Positions 8,067 to 15,889 of a stretch of 22,643 bases of DNA are shown in pieces. The stretch's first letter is position 1, and each line of letters opens with the position of its first letter. Under the pieces are notes generated by a model. The model did not search any database and was not told where the DNA came from. It saw only the letters and a list, made by a program, of their open reading frames with translations. The stretch is from Darksidea phi (lineage: Eukaryota; Ascomycota; Dothideomycetes; Pleosporales; Lentitheciaceae): the NCBI GenBank assembly GCA_030770425.1, contig JASJFT010000385.1, forward strand, positions 1-22,643, in the 5' to 3' direction. The position numbers and the translations under genes are program-made.

Positions 8067-8925
8067 TATTGTATCATGACCAGTACAGACTAGCTACCTA
8101 GCCGTGTTCAAGTCGGTCTCAATCCAATCCCGATACCATCTCGTCATCCTCCCAGCCTCCCCGCTGTGCAATTTTGAACTGCTGTGTCGTTGTAGTCGCT
8201 GTTTGTAATGTCGTCGTACGGTTCGGATTGCTGTCGGACGTGGGGCAAGTGCTCACCCCGCAGTCGCGTCTTACGACCTCGGTTCGCGTTCGTCTTCGGC
8301 CCTGCTCATCGTACCAAACCCTGATGGTGGTAACGTGTGTGCACCTTGGTTTGTTATCTAAAAGGAAGGATGGATTTGGATCTCAAAGCTTACATTTGGA
8401 TAGTTAAGCAAGCTTGATACGGCCCTAGGTATGTCTTTAGTGTTGGTGGGGTAGAGAGTAAAGCAACATTCTTTTAGGCTGTGCCACGCGATATGCCCAC
8501 CTGCCTATTTAGGAATAGCTTTAACGTCATAGTTGGCTTGGGCAAAAAGCTAGGCGGTGCGTTATAACTAGCCGATGCACGGAGATAGCGAAAAGGTATT
8601 AATACGCCCTCATCTCGCCGCAAGATGAAGCCGAGTGCGATGGTGAGGTTCTGTAAGCCGTATGTCTGCGTTATACTGCTGGTAGGCGATTCGCAGCAGA
8701 TTTGTATGTCCCTTGAAGCCAAGTACGCGCGCCCTGGCAGCTACAAGGCCGATGCGGCTGCCAGACGTCGGCTGCGCTTTCATTCCGGCAGTTAGGAGAG
8801 ACTTGACACCTATCCTGCTCTCTTCTTCTCAACTCTTAACATTACCAGTCGTCCTACCAGTCACTTTAGTAGCGGATTGTCGCCAATCATTATGTTCTCC
8901 AACCATCTTCTTCGCTTTCGGCGCT
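8067..8925. other. Intergenic, no convincing gene
   Basis: Short frames on both strands show no domain. A minus frame near 8474-8722 contains NLTIALGFILRRDEG, mildly protein-like but with no start context or neighbours to support it. No terminator motif can be asserted. Confidence 0.4.
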
Positions 8926-9167
8926 GTCTCCGTCACGCCATCTCCGTCACGCCATCTCCGTCACGCCGTCTCCGTCACGCCGTCTCCGTCACGCCATCTC
9001 CGTCACGCCATCTCCGTCACAACGTCTCCGTCACGCCGTCTCCGGCACACCGTCTCCGTCACGCCGTCTCCGGCACAACGTCTCCGGCACAACGTCTCCG
9101 GCACAACGTCTCCGTCACGCCGTCTCCGGCACACCGTCTCCGTCACGCCGTCTCCGTCACGCCGTCT
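8926..9167. repeat. 14-bp minisatellite, about 17 copies
   Basis: The unit is CTCCGTCACGCCGT with variants CTCCGGCACAACGT and CTCCGTCACGCCAT. Since 14 is not a multiple of three, each frame cycles with a 42-bp period, which keeps several frames open on both strands (for example RLRHAVSVTPSPS on plus). This explains the 176- to 188-codon frames, which I do not call genes. A run of CATCG pentamers (9169-9190) follows. Confidence 0.9.
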
Positions 9168-9402
9168 TCGCATCGCATCGCATCGCATCGGCGGGCGAGC
9201 AGCGAGGATGAAAAGACGCTTGTATCATCAGCCTTGTGTTTGCTGTGGCGCGCAAATTCATCCAAGGTCGCCACGCTGATGGGTACCGCACACCGAAAAC
9301 CATGGGCCGGACCTCGCATGCTGATGACAGTGCGCACGGACTACGGACTCAGGATTGTTCCTTTTCCGAAGTGGCGAGGCGCCCGAGTAAGTCGCGAGGC
9401 GC

Positions 9403-9520
9403 GCTAGTAAGCTAGACCATGCCCCACCAAAACAAGGCCGTCGCCAGAAAAGACGCCAGAATCAACAGCGCTCTATTATAATTGCCAATCTATACGCATA
9501 GACTCGAAGCTAGGGATATC
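9403..9520. repeat. Dispersed repeat, copy A (partner at 11632-11748)
   Basis: ACCAAAACAAGGCCGTCGCC and the following bases through TCTATACGCATAG match 11660-11733 with few changes. On the minus strand both copies encode the same C-terminal peptide YAYRLAIIIERC followed by TGA, so the repeat probably contains the 3' end of a coding sequence plus its downstream flank. In copy A, CCCTAG just upstream could be an intron acceptor; no further coding exon is clear. Confidence 0.7.
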
Positions 9521-9997
9521 AGCTGCCAAGCGCGACGCATGGAGTAGCAATCTCGGGCGTTGTGCGTAGGTAAAAAAAAAATCTGTTTGTTATCACACGC
9601 GATGACACAACCCACCATGGCTACGTCGCCGCTCCCTTCTTACATCGCACTTCTTCCTTGATCTCCCATACTCTTTGAAGTAAGTGGATTACGGCAAAAA
9701 AAAAATTCGCGACGTCGTCCGAGTAGCTTTCCGTGCGTTTTCCAAGATGCCAGTACGGTCCCGATCACATATAATCCAGTCTAAACCGATAGGCGGAGGG
9801 CTAGACGGCTTTCGTAGCTCTTTCAATTCGATATGCGAGGATATAGGCATTCCGAGTTCTTCCAAGTGTTAGGATCAAGTAGGAAATGAAGGTTGTGCAG
9901 ACTGGTCGTACTATTATGCAACTTCTAACGCGTACACAGAAACCCAGCATCTATTAGTCGCTCTCGTCTCCGCCCTGCAAACCCTTCCTGTCTCTCA
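9521..9997. other. Low-content interval with one small ORF
   Basis: Two A-runs (9571-9580 and 9696-9704) and the small frame at 9747-9872 are all that can be seen before the 3' end of the spliced gene at 9998. Confidence 0.4.
9747..9872 (+). CDS. Small ORF, 41 aa, unsupported function
   Basis: ATG 9747 opens a 41-codon frame ending with TAG (GGGLDGFRSSFNSICEDIG segment). The frame is open further upstream to about 9684 without an ATG. The composition is plausible for protein, but there is no homologue I recognise and no splice evidence. It may be a chance frame or a fragment. Confidence 0.15.
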   Translation: MPVRSRSHIIQSKPIGGGLDGFRSSFNSICEDIGIPSSSKC

Positions 9998-10768
9998 TCA
10001 TCTGGTCATCCACTTTCCCTCTGCATCGTCTGCAACTGCGTCCTCAAAATTATGCCCGTCAAGCCATTGGTCGGCATCCTGCTTCTCCGCATATTTCGAG
10101 TAGAAATCGTCCAAGACGATATTCAGAACTAGGGATCACCATGGTTAGTGAATGTTGTGGACACAAGGCCTTAGGAAGAGGAAATACCGTCTCGAGAGAT
10201 AGGCTGAGAGGGCTGCAAGGAGAATTGAGCGGTGCGCTCTCTCAGTAATACAAGAGCCTTAGGAAGTGGAGTCCCTTGGAGACGTGTAAGTGAGTGCTAC
10301 TCGCACCTGGGAGGAAGAGCGCTCACCTTTTGGTATAGTGAAAATATAAGGACGCTCAACCGGCATACCATTTTCCACATCGTCAACATAATTATCAACG
10401 GCCGTGCGGATAATCTCTTGCATTGTGAACGTGTTAGGCATAAGCGTCGCTCCATCCGAAACTATACGTAGCAATCAGTAAACCGTACGCAGCAATCAGT
10501 AAACCACGAAAATTAGAATCTGGGACGCCATACGTGGCAACAAATCCGACCAGAGGCCACCAAGACTAGCTTTTGGGATTTCGACCTTGTCGCTGTGTTT
10601 GTGGTACTTGCTCAGGGCCTGACTTTCGAAATCGAATAGCTTAAAAGCTACACCGGCGTTAAGACGCAGCAGAGAGGCCGGAAAATTGCTGTAAGTAGAA
10701 ATGATACGTCGGGAGGCCGGAAAATTGCTGTGAGTAGAAATGATACGTCGGGACGCGCGGCTGAACAT
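9998..10768 (-). CDS. Four-exon gene, Tse2-like ADP-ribosyltransferase-toxin domain protein with mitochondrial-type N terminus, 195 aa
   Basis: Exons run 10768-10534, 10461-10327, 10274-10188 and 10128-9998. Introns are 72, 52 and 59 nt, all phase 1, all GT-AG (donors GTATGG, GTGAGC, GTATTT); the last has a CACTAAC branch point. The first 35 or so residues are rich in Arg and Ser with no acidic residue, like a mitochondrial presequence, and contain a 13-residue direct repeat. The C-terminal two thirds carry FTIPKGTPLP, FSLQPSQPIS and a DVLNIVLDDFY helix, then an acidic tail with ADQWLDGHNFEDA. This order (IP-x-GT-x-P, then a QP-x-x-P strand, then a helix) resembles the fungal branch of the Tse2 ADP-ribosyltransferase-toxin domain family; that assignment is recall, not a search. 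Target and cellular role are unknown. Phase consistency across four exons makes the gene model firm and the family call less so. Confidence 0.6.
10465..10506. repeat. 21-bp tandem duplication inside intron 1
   Basis: TACGTAGCAATCAGTAAACC and TACGCAGCAATCAGTAAACC lie head to tail within the 72-nt first intron of the gene at 9998-10768, duplicating the putative branch-point region (TACTGAT on the minus strand). Confidence 0.85.
10674..10751. repeat. 39-bp in-frame duplication of the presequence-coding DNA
   Basis: Units start at 10674 and 10713 and differ at one or two bases. They encode RRIISTHSNFPAS and RRIISTYSNFPAS, doubling the basic N-terminal segment of the gene at 9998-10768. Confidence 0.9.
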
Positions 10769-11133
10769 CGTGGATTGTGGTCAGGAGTGATGATGAAAAC
10801 TGGTCAGGAGTCTAAATCTTGCGGCTCAGGATGCCAAGTATACTCTAGCCTTTTATAGCCTAGCGTATATTTAGGCTCGTCACACAGAATATAACCTTAT
10901 CGTTCTATCGACATCTATACACTTACCTCATAACACGATGAACGCAAAGCGAATTCCGGAGCCAGGGCCAGAGCCAGAGTCAGAACCAGAGCTAGAGAAC
11001 CAGCTGAGAACCAGAAGAGGCCTACTGTTATCTATATAAGAACATCTACACAGCTAGGTTTTACAATCAAGCCTGCTACAACATTTCAATTCGATACGCA
11101 AGTCCTATGACACATCTATCATCAAGCTTCTCC
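10769..11133. other. Intergenic; one possible tiny ORF
   Basis: ATG at 10938 opens a 33-codon plus-strand frame dominated by Pro-Glu repeats from a CCAGAG hexamer run, ending at TAA 11037-11039. It is low-complexity and probably not a gene. The rest shows no feature. Confidence 0.35.
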
Positions 11134-11330
11134 TACTGCCAAACCCACTTTTGACCATCCCAGCGTCTGTATTTCTGATCCTGTGCGTCCCACACCCACC
11201 CGCCTGACGTGCTACTTGCTATAGGATCTTGCTCGGAAACCCCATGAGCTGTCGGATCCTGCGTTCCACTTGAGGAACTGGAGGACTCCGAAGCTCGAGA
11301 ATAAGTTTGGAGCTACTTTTCCTTGCTCAT
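11134..11330 (-). pseudogene. Relic of a third W/Y-motif protein
   Basis: The minus frame ending at TAG 11134-11136 encodes a Ser-rich linker and then GGWVWDAQDQKYRRWDGQKW plus a terminal VWQ, with the same W, Y, W spacing as the short domains at 12000-12449 and 2814-3234. ATG at 11330 lies in the same frame but meets TAG at 11314-11316 after five codons. That stop fits a RIP change from CAG, or the bases could be an intron acceptor. Here the aromatic motif is C-terminal rather than N-terminal. Confidence 0.4.
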
Positions 11331-11474
11331 AACCGTTCCGCGAGATTCTAAGAAATCGGTAATCTTATTATTTAGCTCTATTTTTAGTTAGCTTCGTAAT
11401 CTCACGTCGGTATAACGATTTGAACCTACCCGAGAGAGGCATCTCCGTGCATCCGACTTGCACGCCCCAGCCGC

Positions 11475-11588
11475 ATGTTTTCTTACCAGCAGCAATTCGA
11501 CCACCGATTTATCGACATCAGCGAAGATATTCAGGCCAATGGTGATCAAGCTCTGGACGGAATTCTCAAACAGCTAGCAAGGCTTTAA
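11475..11588 (+). CDS. Small ORF, 37 aa, protein-like
   Basis: ATG 11475 to TAA 11586-11588 encodes QQQFDHRFIDISEDIQANG and a second helix ALDGILKQLARL, acidic and amphipathic as in real helical proteins. No homologue is recognised. It could be a complete microprotein or the last exon of a gene whose upstream part is degraded; the flanks show no definite splice site. Confidence 0.3.
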   Translation: MFSYQQQFDHRFIDISEDIQANGDQALDGILKQLARL

Positions 11589-11631
11589 GCGCAGGCAACA
11601 GTCCAAAGAACCTTGGTGTCGACTGCTAAGC

Positions 11632-11748
11632 TAGACTACCTGGTTTCCGCGCACCCCACCAAAACAAGGCCGTCGCCAAAATAGACGGCAGAATCAACAG
11701 CGCTCTATTATAATTGCCAATCTATACGCATAGGCTCGAGCCCTATCA
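11632..11748. repeat. Dispersed repeat, copy B (partner at 9403-9520)
   Basis: Shared blocks with copy A include TGCTAAGCTAGAC/AGTAAGCTAGAC, ACCAAAACAAGGCCGTCGCC and GCTCTATTATAATTGCC. The 3' end of the minus-strand frame at 11694-11906 lies inside it. Confidence 0.7.
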
Positions 11749-11906
11749 CTAGTTTGCGCAGCGTTTGATTCAATAGGTGCACGTGTAGGGGCTGATGTAG
11801 CAGCTGGCTGATCAATCGCACGCTTGATACTCTCAACGTTAGCGATCGGGAGTTGGTCACCATACAAATAATAGAGGTCTGCAACGTATATATTCTCGAA
11901 CACAAA
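11694..11906 (-). CDS. Probable exon or small gene, 70 codons, unknown
   Basis: The frame from just after a TAGTAG at 11907-11912 to TGA at 11694 reads FENIYVADLYYLYGDQLPI, VESIKRAIDQPAATS and ends YAYRLAIIIERC. There is no ATG, only GTG, so it is likely a 3' exon with acceptor GTAGTAG. A possible donor is CAGGTTTAG at the stop of the upstream gene (12000-12449), in which case both would be one gene; I cannot decide. The final peptide is repeated in copy A at 9403-9520. Confidence 0.35.
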   Translation of the reverse strand, partial: FVFENIYVADLYYLYGDQLPIANVESIKRAIDQPAATSAPTRAPIESNAAQTSDRARAYAYRLAIIIERC

Positions 11907-11999
11907 CTACTACAACCTTCTCGTCTCTCCTCGACCTATCGCTGTCGGTTTCTGTGTCCTCCCTAGTAGAACTACCTAACGCAAAATATCGCTCCCTAA

Positions 12000-12449
12000 C
12001 TAAACCTGGCCACTGTGCATCTTGTCCCAGGCTTGTACAAAGCCCCAAATCATCCTGTCTTCCGAAGCCGCAGCCCTAAAGTACGGACTCAGGGGGATCG
12101 CCGGAAGGGCTGGCTCGCCCGGTGTCTGCCGGTTTACTCCGAATACCAACTGCGGAGGTTGTTGATACGGCTCGGTAGAGTACCCCGGAAACCTCTCCTT
12201 CAGGGCGGTGGTTAAGTCCGAAGGGGTCGCGGTGCCGAGCGGGTACCCTGCGGATGAGGGCTGCTGTGCTGCGTTTTTTTGTGTTGCTTCACTCTGCTGG
12301 CTCGACGTGGTTTCGGTGTCTGCGTTTTTTTGTGTTGCTTCACTCTGCTGGCTCGACGTGGTTTCGGTGTGAAGAACCCATTGATCGCCCGAACGATAGT
12401 ACATTCTATCGTCAGACCACCAGGTACCGTCCGGGGCTTGAAATGGCAT
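12000..12449 (-). CDS. W/Y-motif small protein, 149 aa
   Basis: ATG 12449 opens 149 codons. Residues 7-26 (DGTWWSDDRMYYRSGDQWVL) form a compact aromatic motif with Trp10, Trp11, Tyr17, Tyr18 and Trp24. Next come two 17-residue Thr/Ser/Gln repeats (TETTSSQQSEATQKNA), a Pro/Gln linker, and a C-terminal segment YFRAAASEDRMIWGFVQAW. Both ends are conserved in the frameshifted paralogue at 2814-3234, which supports this as a real gene. The short W-x-Y-x-W motif recalls small beta-hairpin domains that bind ligands through aromatic residues, but no named family is claimed. It points away from the ATP-grasp-like gene about 1.3 kb to the right. Confidence 0.6.
   Translation of the reverse strand: MPFQAPDGTWWSDDRMYYRSGDQWVLHTETTSSQQSEATQKNADTETTSSQQSEATQKNAAQQPSSAGYPLGTATPSDLTTALKERFPGYSTEPYQQPPQLVFGVNRQTPGEPALPAIPLSPYFRAAASEDRMIWGFVQAWDKMHSGQV
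12271..12371. repeat. 51-bp in-frame tandem duplication
   Basis: Units begin at 12271 and 12322 (GCGTTTTTTTGTGTTGCTTC). They encode the two 17-residue repeats of the 149-aa protein and each contains a run of seven T, a slippage-prone site. Confidence 0.9.
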
Positions 12450-12587
12450 TACTAGAACTTTCTATACATAGGTCAGCTTTCTAGTCGAAAGGGAAAGTAC
12501 GGATAAACCAAACGTACAATGATCTGAAAGTACGAGAGATGGTTGTTGGAGAGTGGTTGTTGATGATTAGAACCGTAGCGGGGCCGT

Positions 12588-12752
12588 CGCTTGTTTTACC
12601 TGATTGACAGGGGTTATTGATTGAGGTTTGCGTGGAATAATAATAAGGGTACGAAGCGATATGTCTGGAGCTTCTAAAATATTTTATATAATATAAATAA
12701 TATCCTCTAAGGTGAATAACCCCTTGCCAATCAGGTGACTGAAAATCAAGCG
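12588..12752. mobile_element. Degenerate 165-bp inverted-repeat element (MITE-like)
   Basis: CGCTTGTTTTACCTGATTG at the left and the reverse complement of CAATCAGGTGACTGAAAATC at the right share CCTGATTG-CA-GGGGTTATT with small gaps. The interior is AT-rich (TATATAATATAAATAATATC). Ends and target duplication are unclear. Confidence 0.45.
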
Positions 12753-13457
12753 AGCCGTTAGTATTTTCCATTCAAATTTTGTCTGTGCGGATGGCACTCG
12801 CGATGTGGGGCTAGGACTATTAGCCGACCAATTAGATCGTAGAACTAAGCTCCCATTTACTAACAAGGGAGTAGCGCTTCGTATCTAGCTAAGCTTACCC
12901 CGTTTATACAAAGGGTAGCCAATCCTTTACTAAGATGGTCGTGTCCAAAACCGGGGAAGAGCATTAAAAGATGCTCCAACCCGTTTTGAAAGGTGGCCGT
13001 GTAGACTAGAGACACTACTACGTGGCTCGAGAGAACGGGTACGTATAGCGGAGAAGGTAACAGAATCTTAGCCCAGCCCCACTCCACACTCGGAACTCGC
13101 GACTATTATAACTATAGATTATTGTGACTCGTTCTACCGCCATCTTTTGCGTCATCCCTCTAATCGCGTCGTGCACGCCGAAGCAACCACATTCTCGAAC
13201 GAACAATCGAGTCCTCAGCCAGACCTCAACTCTCCACTCTCGCTCCGTACGCCAAGCGCCTGCGACTCTAGCAGCTTCTAGTGCACATACACTCCTCCCG
13301 TAACGTTCAACTTCGCCGTCATCCGCGGATGGCTCGCTGATGAGCCTGCCTCGCCCCGCCTGCCTCGTTCGTCCGGAAAACGCTCCCGAGTCCATTCCTA
13401 CCAGCATCACAACCCAAGCGACGTCGACCGCTCCAGCCTACGCATGCGAACATTGGC
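12753..13457. other. No supported gene
   Basis: A 130-codon minus frame at 13018-13410 is Arg/Val-rich and lacks any motif; I do not support it. The interval should contain the 5' regulatory DNA of the flanking divergent genes, but no element can be named. Confidence 0.35.
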
Positions 13458-13501
13458 CGAAGACTGAGAGTCTGTCATAGAGGTCATGCTCAGGCTGAGT
13501 A

Positions 13502-13751
13502 CCGTAAAATCTTGCACAGTTGGCAAATAAGCTAGCAGGGGGCGAGCCGGCTCTCGGCAACACAGCCAATAACTCACCATTTACTCAAACTGCTATTTTG
13601 AACTATAGCGAATAGGAGTCTATAGATTCAATAAGGGGGTGAATTACCGTTGTTTAGCCGATTTACGTCAGCGACAAACTATTGGCTATATAACCGAAGC
13701 CCGGGGCTGCTCCCTGTCTAGCTTATTTGCCAACTGTGCAAGATTTTACGG
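13502..13751. mobile_element. 250-bp MITE with about 39-bp TIRs, inserted across the start of the ATP-grasp-like gene
   Basis: The left end CCGTAAAATCTTGCACAGTT and the right end are near-perfect inverted complements for about 39 bp (to GCTAGCAGG/CCCTGTCTAGC). The left flank is TA (13500-13501) and the right flank CA (13752-13753). The uninterrupted copy at 3923 has TATG here, so a TA target site with one changed base is likely, as for Tc1/mariner-type MITEs. The interior has no transposase. Confidence 0.8.
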
Positions 13752-13752
13752 C

Positions 13753-15618
13753 ATGTGCCCGGGCACGGACGATGCTGCCAAGCCTCCCCCCACCAAGGCC
13801 TTCAACGCGATCCCCAGGCCGCCGTCTCGTCTCAGAGCACCCAGCCGCCCCTTGCTCATGCCAGTCCAAGCACCCAGCGGCATGCCAGTCCAACCACCCA
13901 GCGGCCACTCGCTCGGCCCCCCGCCCACACCAGTCCAAGCACCCAGCGCCCCGTGGCTCACGTCAATCCAAGCACCCAGCGGCATGCCAGTCCAACCACC
14001 CAGCGCCCCGTGGCTTACGCCAGTCCACTTTGCTCCGGCCGACGAAGACAATCGGTGGCGAGTCGAAAAGTGCCCACACCACCTAGAGAGGCCCTCGCTA
14101 AACACGTACAACGCCTGCGACACATGTCGGGCCAATCTGTGCGGCGGATGTAAACTTCGTGCCAAGAATCATGGGGCTAAGCGTACACAGTGCGACTCCT
14201 GTGCGGACGGGTATCAGCGAACAAAAGAAAAGAAAAGGCAACGACAAGCAACACCAGACAGACCTGCAGGCACACGTTTCTCGTGTCGGGCGTCAGCCAC
14301 GTCAGCCACACGCCGTGGGACGCGAATAGCGCCATATGACTCAATGGTGTGGCTTCCGTTGGGTGAGCCCGAGAATCCCCTCGGTCATGAGGATAATATC
14401 ACTCGCCGTATCACCAGACCTCTGGAGGCCTACAACGCAAATACACATGGCCCGTGGTTCGCAACCGAGAACGTAAAGCGCTTGCAAGGCATTCTGGACG
14501 ACCGTTTCGCCTATTATCGCGAAGATCCCACCGATAATCCACAACCTGACCGGCTATCCGGCCGACATGTGCTAAATCAGAGCGTTCTTTTCGCCGAAGC
14601 TCTGCGACACAAGCACGAGTATCGCATCCACTATCAGAAGACTTGGTGGCAGGCTCGACAGCATATTAGGACCAATAATCAGTCGCCCGTTCTTGTCTTT
14701 TTGGACATCAATACAAAGTCGGACTTCCAAGTAGTGGCCAATATGTATGACAGGCTTGAAGCCGAGCTGGGAGATGGAAGCAGAATCTATCCTTCACGAA
14801 CGGAATATCATTGCGCCCAAGCGCGAATGAAGCATATTGAGGCTCTAGACATGATTGCTGAAGAAACGCGTGCCTGGCGACCAAAGACCTGCCTAAGCGG
14901 TTTGAAGGAAAACAGTGAACGACCGTGCCAGCTGCCTGAGGTCGTAGACGGCGATCCCAACAATCCCCACAAGCTTACCGTCCTGAAGCGGACAAATGGC
15001 TGCAATAGCGAAGCAGTCACCTTTCCGCAGCAGACTAACGGTATTAAAGCCTGTACCGGGCCTGCAAGTCCAGCACGCGAACCTTTCGAGTATATCCATC
15101 AAGAGTACGAGCATTCACTTCACGACCTAGGAGTGTTCCGTGTCTTTCTCGTCACAAAGGCTGGGCCATCAGGAAGTAGGGTACCAAAGGTTTTCCACGC
15201 AGTCTGGTCAAGCCCTCAGCGGCGCCGGCCACTTGGCGAGGCGCCTCCAGGACGATTGACCTACCGTCAACCCTTTCTAGAGGGGTCCGACCCGATCTTA
15301 TACAAGGAGTATAAGATCCGGGCTTCCGAGGTACATGAATATGCACGCCACATTTACAAAAGGCTACAAGACAAAGGGTCTCGAAAGCATTTCGAGTCGC
15401 TAGATGTCGGCGCTCGCCTAGACATCGGCATCGCGACCCACGACGGGTCGTACTTTGTCAACAAGATCACGCCTTGGTATACAGCGGAGTACTTCTCCGA
15501 AGAGACGCTCGCAAGACCATGCGAAAGCATCTGTCTTGCCTATGCGAAGGCTTTCAGCGAGGTATACCCTACGGTAAAATTGAGAGAGAGGGTGTTTGGG
15601 TCCCAGGGCGGGCTATAG
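13753..15618 (+). CDS. Uncharacterised protein: Pro-rich repeats, Cys cluster, ATP-grasp-like C-terminal half, 621 aa
   Basis: The frame is open to 13639, but that lies inside the MITE and begins with GTG; ATG 13753, at the MITE edge, is the first usable start. Residues 37-90 are Pro-rich repeats (PVQAPSGMPVQPPSG). Residues 107-150 contain Cys107, then CDTC, CGGC and CDSC pairs, a probable zinc-binding cluster followed by a KEKKRQRQ basic stretch. From about 310 the order matches an ATP-grasp fold: LVFLDINTK, RIYPSRTEY with an alpha-helix, VLKRTNGCNSEAV with a candidate nucleotide-binding Lys at 412, FRVFLVTK, and RLDIGI..SYFVNKITPWY near 555-575 with Asp557 and Asn570 as candidate metal ligands. 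The substrate is unknown; the ATP-grasp call rests on motif order. Nearly uninterrupted coding over 1.8 kb argues for a functional gene or very recent damage. Confidence 0.65.
   Translation: MCPGTDDAAKPPPTKAFNAIPRPPSRLRAPSRPLLMPVQAPSGMPVQPPSGHSLGPPPTPVQAPSAPWLTSIQAPSGMPVQPPSAPWLTPVHFAPADEDNRWRVEKCPHHLERPSLNTYNACDTCRANLCGGCKLRAKNHGAKRTQCDSCADGYQRTKEKKRQRQATPDRPAGTRFSCRASATSATRRGTRIAPYDSMVWLPLGEPENPLGHEDNITRRITRPLEAYNANTHGPWFATENVKRLQGILDDRFAYYREDPTDNPQPDRLSGRHVLNQSVLFAEALRHKHEYRIHYQKTWWQARQHIRTNNQSPVLVFLDINTKSDFQVVANMYDRLEAELGDGSRIYPSRTEYHCAQARMKHIEALDMIAEETRAWRPKTCLSGLKENSERPCQLPEVVDGDPNNPHKLTVLKRTNGCNSEAVTFPQQTNGIKACTGPASPAREPFEYIHQEYEHSLHDLGVFRVFLVTKAGPSGSRVPKVFHAVWSSPQRRRPLGEAPPGRLTYRQPFLEGSDPILYKEYKIRASEVHEYARHIYKRLQDKGSRKHFESLDVGARLDIGIATHDGSYFVNKITPWYTAEYFSEETLARPCESICLAYAKAFSEVYPTVKLRERVFGSQGGL
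13861..14022. repeat. In-frame Pro-rich tandem repeats
   Basis: Imperfect units of the type CCAGTCCAAGCACCCAGCGG recur, encoding PVQAPSG, PVQPPSG and PWLTPV variants. The GC-rich array also keeps the other frames open, producing long overlapping frames that are not genes. Confidence 0.85.
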
Positions 15619-15820
15619 GCGCGTCCAGGGTGCCTAGGTCGCCTGGTCGGCAGGGTCTCAGAAGCCGATACGTTCAGCTGTGACCTTTCTACAGCTGCCG
15701 ACGTAGTCGAGCCCAGGTAGCCGAAGGACGACGATATGTGCAGATCGTGGCACATCACTTGGTATACATATCACTTTTTTCGTCATTTTTTCGTTACTTT
15801 TTCGTTTATTTCGTTATTAT

Positions 15821-15889
15821 ACAAAACACAAACAGATACAACAGACACAACAGATATTCGGACAAGGCATTATTACGGGAGGGGAGTAA
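15821..15889 (+). mobile_element. Ty3/gypsy 3' internal tail and polypurine tract
   Basis: The A/C-rich tail (ACAGATACAACAGACACAAC) is followed by CGGGAGGGGAGT, the polypurine tract, immediately before an LTR starting TGTCACGG. The same tail occurs at 16272-16352 with an extra 18 bp. No gag or pol remains. Confidence 0.65.

Noticed and set aside
8926..9167. CRISPR-like array
   Set aside because: Units are contiguous 14-mers without spacers, in a eukaryotic context.
8713..9407. 188- and 176-codon plus-strand frames
   Set aside because: Produced by the 14-bp minisatellite; no non-repeat conserved part.
13018..13410. 130-codon minus-strand frame
   Set aside because: Arg/Val-rich, no motif, no paralogue; lies in the expected 5' region of a divergent gene.
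13639..13752. N-terminal 38 codons of the 659-codon frame
   Set aside because: They start with GTG and lie within the MITE; they are transposon sequence read through.
13723..14165. Alternative frames over the Pro-rich repeats on both strands
   Set aside because: Shadows of the GC-rich in-frame array of the ATP-grasp-like gene.
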